Assembly (NCBI RefSeq): GCF_934202865.1
Contig: NZ_CAKPYL010000023.1
Span: 1-19,617, forward strand
Direction: 5' to 3'
DNA length: 19,617 nt
Source: an uncultured Fenollaria sp.
Lineage (GTDB): Bacteria; Bacillota; Clostridia; Tissierellales; Peptoniphilaceae
The position numbers and the translations under genes were made by a program. Each line of letters starts with the position of its first letter. The first letter of the stretch is position 1. The notes under the pieces were generated by a model. It saw only the letters and a list, made by a program, of their open reading frames with translations. It did no database searches and was not told the origin of the DNA. This document shows, piece by piece, positions 14,657-19,617 of the stretch.

Positions 14657-16835
14657 TAGCATCATCCTCTAAAAGTTCTAGCGCAAGCTTACTTGCCTCT
14701 ATCGCCTTTTTCTTATTCTCTTCATTAATAGTACTTAAATTAGAGATGAAAGATTCTCTATTATCTTTAATGTACTTATACGCTTTTAGTAAATCGTCAT
14801 AATTAATTGCGTCAACGTCAATATTTATACTCTCGTCAAAGTCTTTAAGCAGTGTCTCTGTCTTTGGATCATAAGAAAGACCAATGAATGGCAGGTTTTG
14901 ATGTATCGCATATATCATGGCATGAAGCCTCATAGCCACGATAAAGTCAGCGTTCTTCATAAGACTCATGAGTATCTCAACTGGATACTTTTCATCTATA
15001 ATCTTACTTGAGTTTAAATTTGCCGCAATTTTTTCAGAGATAGTCGTATCTCTAGGCGTTTGCATTGGCATGAAGACTATGTTTTTGCCCTCATCAATAA
15101 GATAGTTTAAAAACTTACTTAGCTCATCTAATAGCTTTTCGTCATCCATCCACGATCTAATCGAGACCAAAACTGTATCCTTATTTATATCAAATTTCTT
15201 GCGAACACTTTCATCACTAGCCTCTTTTAGATTGAAGACTGGATCTGATAAGACTTTTATATTTGGATTGTTAACGCCGATGGACTTTATAAAATCATAC
15301 GAGTCCTTGTCTCTAAGCGTAATGTAGTCAACTTTATTAAGTGCTCTTCGTGTGATATTTCTATTAAATCTCTTGTTTATAGGTCCAACACCATTGGAGT
15401 AGACAAAAACTTTTTTCTTATAGCGCTTAGCTAGCTTCATTATTAACAAGTAGTACCAAATTGATCTTGAACTTGTTTTGTCTTGAAGTAAGCTTCCGCC
15501 ACCACTTATAAGCATGTCTGATGCCTTTAAACTTTTTCTCACATCAAAGAATTTAAATCTATCAACGGCAGCTACGCCATATTCCCTCTCAGTTAAGTCC
15601 GGATCTTTTGATAGAACTTTTATATTTAGATCAGGGTCCAATGACTTAAATGATTCTATAATTGATTTAAGTATAGCATCATCGCCCGAGTTTGAAAAGC
15701 CAAAGTAGCCCGACATAATTATTTTCTTTGAAACTATCTTCTTGTAGATGTCTACATGTTTCTCAGCCATCTTGATGTGAGTGAATTTATCGATGATTCT
15801 ACTGTAAAGATTTTCTCCAAGCTTTTTTCGCTCGTCATCATTATTTTTTAAATCAAGTATATGCGCTGCTAAGGCCTTGTAATCTTGCTTTTCGAATAAT
15901 TTTCCTGTCTCTCCATCAAGTATGATCTTTGGTATACCACCAACTTTAGATGCAACGGTCGCCTTCTTTAATGAGCCGCCCTCCATAATAACGTATGGAA
16001 ATGACTCACTCAAACTGCATAAGACATTTATATCTATCGCGTTAAGAAAATCGTACGGATGAGTCTCATTACCTAAGAAATAAACATTATCTTCTAAGCC
16101 TAGCTCTTTACTTAGGTTCAATAAGTGCTCTTTATCTTGACCGTCTCCCGCAATTAAGAATATGACAGATTTATCTTTATCAAGCACTTCTCTAGCAGCT
16201 CTTAAAAATGTCTCGTGGTCTTTAACCTTATCTAGTCTAGCTAAGATACCGACTATAAACTTATCCTTATAAGCAATATTTTTTTCTTTTAAATAGCTTT
16301 CTTTGTCCTTAATAGCTCTATCTTCTAAAAATATACCATTGTATATAGTAAATATTTTATCCTTATCAAAGCCTCTACTTACAAGCATATCCTTAAAACT
16401 ATCAGAAACTGCTATGTAATTATCAAATTTTTTTAAGGCAAACTTGTTAAGATTGGTAAAAACTATATTCTTATAAAAATTATCTTTAAAGTCTAATAAA
16501 TAATCGCTGTGAACTGTAGTTATGAACTTGGCTTTAACTTTCTTCTTCAAAAAGTAGCTTATAAGGTTTGCTCTTGCACCATGTGAGTGAACTATCTCAT
16601 AATTTTCACTCTCAATAAGGTCCTTGAGCTTATTAACGACAGAAAAATCAAATCTGCTTCTTTGTTCAATGACCTCGACATCTATGCCATGCTTTTTTAA
16701 GTCTTCAGCAAAAGGTCCATCGATAAAGCAAACTAATTTTACTTCTACTTTGTCTTTTAAACCGCATAGCAGATTTATGATGTGCGTCTTTGCTCCACCA
16801 GTGTCTCCGCCACTAATTAGATGAAGTACTTTCAT
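14646..16835 (-). CDS. csaB: Fused GT4 glycosyltransferase and CsaB polysaccharide pyruvyltransferase
   Basis: This 729-residue protein joins two enzymes. Residues about 1-365 are a GT-B glycosyltransferase of family GT4: LHLISGGDTGGAKTHI at the N-terminus, VHSHGAR, the VGILARLDKVKDH nucleotide-sugar loop and an E-x7-E-type motif in SESFPYVIMEGG. Residues about 372-729 are a CsaB-type pyruvyltransferase: MSGYFGFSNSGDDAIL, ISGGGSLLQD, VYSNGVGP, RDKDSYDFI and the conserved MRLHAMIYAI. CsaB puts ketal pyruvate from phosphoenolpyruvate on secondary wall polymer, creating the binding site for SLH domains. Both halves look complete, and no stop or good ribosome binding site occurs at the junction (near 15716). 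The ATG at 16835 has AGGA 7 bases upstream; a TTG at 16841 is too close to it. It overlaps the previous gene by 23 bases. Confidence 0.92.
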   Translation of the reverse strand: MKVLHLISGGDTGGAKTHIINLLCGLKDKVEVKLVCFIDGPFAEDLKKHGIDVEVIEQRSRFDFSVVNKLKDLIESENYEIVHSHGARANLISYFLKKKVKAKFITTVHSDYLLDFKDNFYKNIVFTNLNKFALKKFDNYIAVSDSFKDMLVSRGFDKDKIFTIYNGIFLEDRAIKDKESYLKEKNIAYKDKFIVGILARLDKVKDHETFLRAAREVLDKDKSVIFLIAGDGQDKEHLLNLSKELGLEDNVYFLGNETHPYDFLNAIDINVLCSLSESFPYVIMEGGSLKKATVASKVGGIPKIILDGETGKLFEKQDYKALAAHILDLKNNDDERKKLGENLYSRIIDKFTHIKMAEKHVDIYKKIVSKKIIMSGYFGFSNSGDDAILKSIIESFKSLDPDLNIKVLSKDPDLTEREYGVAAVDRFKFFDVRKSLKASDMLISGGGSLLQDKTSSRSIWYYLLIMKLAKRYKKKVFVYSNGVGPINKRFNRNITRRALNKVDYITLRDKDSYDFIKSIGVNNPNIKVLSDPVFNLKEASDESVRKKFDINKDTVLVSIRSWMDDEKLLDELSKFLNYLIDEGKNIVFMPMQTPRDTTISEKIAANLNSSKIIDEKYPVEILMSLMKNADFIVAMRLHAMIYAIHQNLPFIGLSYDPKTETLLKDFDESINIDVDAINYDDLLKAYKYIKDNRESFISNLSTINEENKKKAIEASKLALELLEDDANGH

Positions 16836-18348
16836 AATCAATTCCTTTATTTCTTAGTCCCATGATAAGCGCTGCATACATAACAAAATATATGATCATA
16901 GCTGGAAACTCAAATATATTCTCAACAGAGTTTTGTATCAAAACGTCTAAAGCGCCGCAGAATAGTCCGCATGCTAATATCTTATTATCTAAATTCTTTT
17001 GTGTAAACACTACCTTTAATGTAGATATTAAAAATCCGAGTATCATAAAGCCTATTGCGCATATGCCATAGTAGCCTGTTTCAACTAAGGTTTTTAAGTA
17101 GTAGTTATCTAAGTAAAACGGCGATAAATCGTTATTTAAAGCAACTGCTCCGCCATATCTACCAAGGCCAACGCCCCAAAACTTATGCTTTGACCAAACT
17201 TTTAAGCCAATTGTCCATCTATATATCCTGCCGCCACTAGCTGATTTAAACATGTATTCTGGTGTTAGCATGTATAATAATCTTGTTGATAGTGAGTTGC
17301 CTGAAACTATAAACAAAGAGCCAAGTATCACGAATGGCGTAAGTACGCGCACATTTGTAAATAGTATAAAGGCGAAGATGGCTAGTGCAAAGGCAATCCA
17401 CGCGCCTCTTGAGTACGTTAATAGTAGTCCTAAGAGCATAACCATGACTTCAATAAAATATATGGCCTTTGACTTTTTATTCTTTTCAATTAAAAATAAA
17501 GCTATTGCAAGTGGTATTATTAGTACAAATAGTACGCCAAGTATATTTGGCGAGCCTACTATTGAGAAGGCTCTTACCTTTATCGATTCGCTTGAGTCAA
17601 TCCAGTTGCCTGGCATTTTGACTTTGAATATGAATTGATATAAGGCATGTAAACCGAGTAAAAATCCGCCGTGCATTATAAACTTTGATGTTGTCTTGAC
17701 AATATTTTCATTTGTAAAAAATTGTACAAAAATGTAATACCATAGAATGTGCTGGAACATAGCTCTAAAGCCTTCTATAGCTATCTTAGTGTTTGGTTGC
17801 ACTACAAGTACGTGTATTATACCTAGAATAAAGTATACAGCTAGCACAAAGCCAAATGGAGTGAAATTATATCTGATGCTTCCATTTGAATTCATCCTTC
17901 TCATTGCTATATAAAAAATCATGAATAAAAAGTAAAATTCGTCCCAATAGTTTGCAAATGAGCTCAGTCCGGGTATTCTTCTGATTATATAGTCAGTAAA
18001 TATATATGCTACAATTACTAAGACAAAAATAAAGCCAAAGTAGTTTACACCAGTAAGCTTAATAAAGCCCTTGTAAATGATTGACTCATGAAACGCAGTA
18101 TTAAATTTATCAACTATGCCACGGATAAAGCTTTCTTTGTATACCTTGTTTAGCTTTTTATAAAATCTAGACATCTTTTCATCTAGTTTAGCTAATAATT
18201 TGTATAAATGGCTACCTTTTAAACTATCATTATAAGTTCTTAGTTTATATTGCGGTTTTGTATAGTCAAATAGAAAGCTTGATCTAAGTAGAGAGAGTAT
18301 ATAGATGTATATTCTATAAAAAAGACTCTCTTTAAACAGTTTTTCCAT
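16813..18348 (-). CDS. O-antigen ligase / Wzy-type polymerase family membrane protein
   Basis: This roughly 511-residue polytopic membrane protein shows about ten hydrophobic segments after a cytoplasmic, lysine/tyrosine-rich N-terminal region of about 90 residues. The diagnostic Wzy_C/WaaL region contains LLTYSRGAW (about residues 308-317), then a periplasmic-type loop with GGRIYRW, GVGLGRYGG and DNYYLKTLVETGYYG. Such proteins polymerise or ligate lipid-linked glycan outside the membrane, so it is the likely polymerase or ligase of this wall polymer. The start is uncertain: the ATG at 18348 has AGGAAG 13 bases upstream, while a TTG at 18357 has it 4 bases upstream; the frame is open up to 18375. 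It is directly adjacent to the DUF4330 gene and overlaps the GT4-CsaB gene by 23 bases. Confidence 0.88.
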   Translation of the reverse strand: MEKLFKESLFYRIYIYILSLLRSSFLFDYTKPQYKLRTYNDSLKGSHLYKLLAKLDEKMSRFYKKLNKVYKESFIRGIVDKFNTAFHESIIYKGFIKLTGVNYFGFIFVLVIVAYIFTDYIIRRIPGLSSFANYWDEFYFLFMIFYIAMRRMNSNGSIRYNFTPFGFVLAVYFILGIIHVLVVQPNTKIAIEGFRAMFQHILWYYIFVQFFTNENIVKTTSKFIMHGGFLLGLHALYQFIFKVKMPGNWIDSSESIKVRAFSIVGSPNILGVLFVLIIPLAIALFLIEKNKKSKAIYFIEVMVMLLGLLLTYSRGAWIAFALAIFAFILFTNVRVLTPFVILGSLFIVSGNSLSTRLLYMLTPEYMFKSASGGRIYRWTIGLKVWSKHKFWGVGLGRYGGAVALNNDLSPFYLDNYYLKTLVETGYYGICAIGFMILGFLISTLKVVFTQKNLDNKILACGLFCGALDVLIQNSVENIFEFPAMIIYFVMYAALIMGLRNKGIDYESTSSN

Positions 18349-18349
18349 C

Positions 18350-18844
18350 TTAATCAACTTTCTTCCTATCAGCAATTAGCGCGCTAAGTCTATAATTATC
18401 AGACTCTAAAAATATTGTAGAGCCAAGTCTTAGCTCTTGCTTGCCAAACTTAAGCGAGTTATTTACATGTGAAAAATCGCCTTCTATAGTAACTATAGTC
18501 TTTTCCTTAAGTGGATCAATAGCTTTTATTACTTCACCATTGTCATCAACTGTATTTACATAGAAGTCTTCTCTTTTAATGTCTTTAACATAGATCTCGA
18601 AGTGATTCTTCATTTCGCCTAGTTGGTCGCCTACTCTTATGCAATCAGTATTGCCTTTATCTTCATATAAATATAATGTCGCCTCATACTTTTCAGTTGT
18701 TTTGCCTAAAGTTATATCGGCTACATCTTTTCTCATTAGTTTTAGTGAAGCAAAGAAAACTAAGGCTATTACAATCAATACTGCCAGTATATCTAATAAA
18801 CTTATTTTGCCAAATACTCTTAATTTATTATCTATTATTTTCAT
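18350..18844 (-). CDS. DUF4330-type single-pass membrane protein
   Basis: This 164-residue protein has a short cytoplasmic start (MKIIDNKLRVFGKISLLD), one transmembrane helix (about residues 17-35) and a beta-rich outside domain. This is the layout of DUF4330 proteins found in Bacillota polysaccharide clusters. The outside part includes YEATLYLYEDK, VGDQLGEMKNHFEIYVKDI and LRLGSTIFLESDNYRLSALIADR. Molecular function is unknown. GGAGG lies 6 bases before the ATG, and the start overlaps the upstream paralogue by 17 bases. A role in positioning or opening the polymerase or export machinery is possible because of its neighbours, but nothing in the sequence shows it. Confidence 0.8.
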   Translation of the reverse strand: MKIIDNKLRVFGKISLLDILAVLIVIALVFFASLKLMRKDVADITLGKTTEKYEATLYLYEDKGNTDCIRVGDQLGEMKNHFEIYVKDIKREDFYVNTVDDNGEVIKAIDPLKEKTIVTIEGDFSHVNNSLKFGKQELRLGSTIFLESDNYRLSALIADRKKVD

Positions 18845-19310
18845 CTACTTCCTCCACATTAGTTATATAGCCAAGATATGCGTGATCCTTAGTCTTTACG
18901 TACATATCAACGCCTGCTTTTATCTCTTGTCCGCCTAAAGACATGTAGGGACCAGTATAGTTGACATTAGCCTTGATCTTAACTATAGGGTTAACAAATT
19001 CTGCATCATCAACCACAACGATTTCACCGTTAGTCTTTACTAATTCATTCTTTTTAGCTTGTATATCGACGCTAATTATTTCGCCGTCTTGAAATGTTTC
19101 TTGTGCAAATAGCTTATCTCCCGGCTTCAAATCCTTTATAGCGTCTCTTGTAATGTCATCTTTAGCTTCTGCTGTGATGATGACTGTTCTTTTTTCTTCT
19201 TTACCTATGTTTGACTTAATATTTTTTCTATTTACAAGTAAAAATATTAGTACTAAGAAGATTAATATAATAAATATATCGAAAATATTTATCTTAAATT
19301 TCTTCTTCAT
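18828..19310 (-). CDS. Second DUF4330-like single-pass membrane protein
   Basis: This 160-residue protein has the same layout as its downstream neighbour: basic start (MKKKFKINIFD), one transmembrane helix (about residues 11-28), then a beta-rich outside domain. The matching landmarks in the same order are RTVIITAEAKDD, LKPGDKLF, and a C-terminal LGGQEIKAGVDMYVKTKDHAYLGYITNV. These align with FGKQELRLGSTIFLESDNYRLSALI in the next protein, so I take the two as tandem paralogues. The ATG follows the glycosyltransferase stop directly, with GGAGG inside the end of that gene. The function is unknown; co-location with glycan polymer enzymes is the only clue. Confidence 0.75.
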   Translation of the reverse strand: MKKKFKINIFDIFIILIFLVLIFLLVNRKNIKSNIGKEEKRTVIITAEAKDDITRDAIKDLKPGDKLFAQETFQDGEIISVDIQAKKNELVKTNGEIVVVDDAEFVNPIVKIKANVNYTGPYMSLGGQEIKAGVDMYVKTKDHAYLGYITNVEEVDENNR

Positions 19311-19616
19311 TTATTCCTCCAAAATTTTGTTTATAATATTGTTTAGCTCTTCAGCTTGTGCTTGTCTTGAATATTTTTTTATTAGCTCTTTATCGCCATA
19401 ATAATTATTCTCGCTCTTATAGTTTTCGTATAGCCTCATTATAGCGTTTTTAATCTCTATAGTCTCTCCAGGTTCTGCAACAAGGCCAGTCTTTGTCTCT
19501 TCTATTAGCTCGCCTGCTGCTCCATGCTTAGGAACTATAGCTAAAATGTTTTTATATGCTCTTAGATACTCAAAAACTTTTCCTGTGTAGAAGTTCTCAG
19601 AGCCTTTGCCCTTACC
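19311..19616 (-). CDS. GT4-type glycosyltransferase, C-terminal fragment
   Basis: Only the last 101 residues are in the window; the 5' part lies beyond the edge. The segment GSENFYTGKVFEYLRAYKNI, followed by ILAIVPKHGAAGELIEETKTGLVAEPG, is the nucleotide-sugar-binding end of exopolysaccharide-type GT-B glycosyltransferases. The C-terminal helix ends NNIINKILEE. The TAA at 19313-19311 touches the ATG of the next gene, and its final codons carry the GGAGG that serves that gene. This shows the polysaccharide operon continues upstream of the window. Confidence 0.85.
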   Translation of the reverse strand, partial: GKGKGSENFYTGKVFEYLRAYKNILAIVPKHGAAGELIEETKTGLVAEPGETIEIKNAIMRLYENYKSENNYYGDKELIKKYSRQAQAEELNNIINKILEE

Positions 19617-19617
19617 T

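Noticed and set aside
15700..15730. Separate csaB start within the GT4-CsaB gene
   Set aside because: The ATG at 15716 lacks a purine-rich ribosome binding site at useful distance and the frame is continuous, so one fused protein is favoured.
17252..17638. Plus-strand 128-codon frame opposite the polymerase/ligase gene
   Set aside because: It is antisense to the conserved Wzy_C region and resembles no protein.
18639..18938. Plus-strand 99-codon frame opposite the DUF4330 genes
   Set aside because: It spans the overlap of two real genes on the other strand, without a ribosome binding site.
1..19617. CRISPR array, insertion sequence, prophage or tRNA genes
   Set aside because: No regularly spaced direct repeats, transposase or integrase motifs, or tRNA-like cloverleaf with a T-loop were found by eye on either strand.

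Overview
The window reads as chromosomal DNA of a low-GC Gram-positive anaerobe (Bacillota). The evidence is AT-rich sequence, strong AGGAGG-type ribosome binding sites, frequent GTG/TTG starts, two Bacillota-type lipoproteins, a BlaI/M56 pair, a YdbC-type PC4 protein and a CsaB-type pyruvyltransferase. The flavour suggests Tissierellia/Peptoniphilaceae-like Clostridia, but that placement is inference. No rRNA, tRNA, CRISPR array, insertion sequence or prophage gene was seen. There is no gene-free stretch longer than about 160 bases.

Region 1 (1-7377, minus strand) is a tightly packed cell-envelope and DNA-maintenance operon read from high to low coordinates: ftsE, ftsX, an M23 coiled-coil murein hydrolase, an S41 C-terminal processing protease, a PC4/YdbC ssDNA-binding protein, a large lipoprotein and uvrB (cut by the window edge). 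FtsEX would gate the M23 hydrolase at the division site, and CtpA may process or limit envelope proteins. Three successive genes (ftsE, ftsX, M23) appear to start at TTG, GTG and TTG.

Region 2 (7392-9289, plus strand) is a divergent two-gene operon with its own extended -10 promoter. It holds 5-formyltetrahydrofolate cyclo-ligase, translationally coupled (ATGA) to a CofE-like gamma-glutamyl ligase, and ends at a long hairpin that can terminate from both sides. No other F420 gene is present here, so the pairing with a folate gene points to a folate-linked or otherwise unknown ligase role.

Region 3 (9317-11811, minus strand) is a BlaI-type repressor overlapping an M56 (BlaR1-like) membrane protease that has an unusual, non-penicillin-binding sensor tail. 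It is followed by a small lipoprotein gene. A near-consensus sigma-A promoter precedes blaI. No beta-lactamase is present, so the signal sensed is unknown.

Region 4 (11844-19617, minus strand) is the downstream end of a cell-wall polysaccharide operon: a glycosyltransferase (cut by the window edge), two tandem DUF4330-type single-pass proteins, an O-antigen ligase/polymerase, a fused GT4-CsaB protein, a TagA/WecG-type transferase and finally transketolase, closed by a hairpin terminator. Most of its junctions overlap or nearly touch. TagA plus CsaB suggests a pyruvylated, ManNAc-containing secondary wall polymer of the kind that anchors SLH-domain surface proteins. The GT4-CsaB fusion and the DUF4330 pair are the least ordinary parts.
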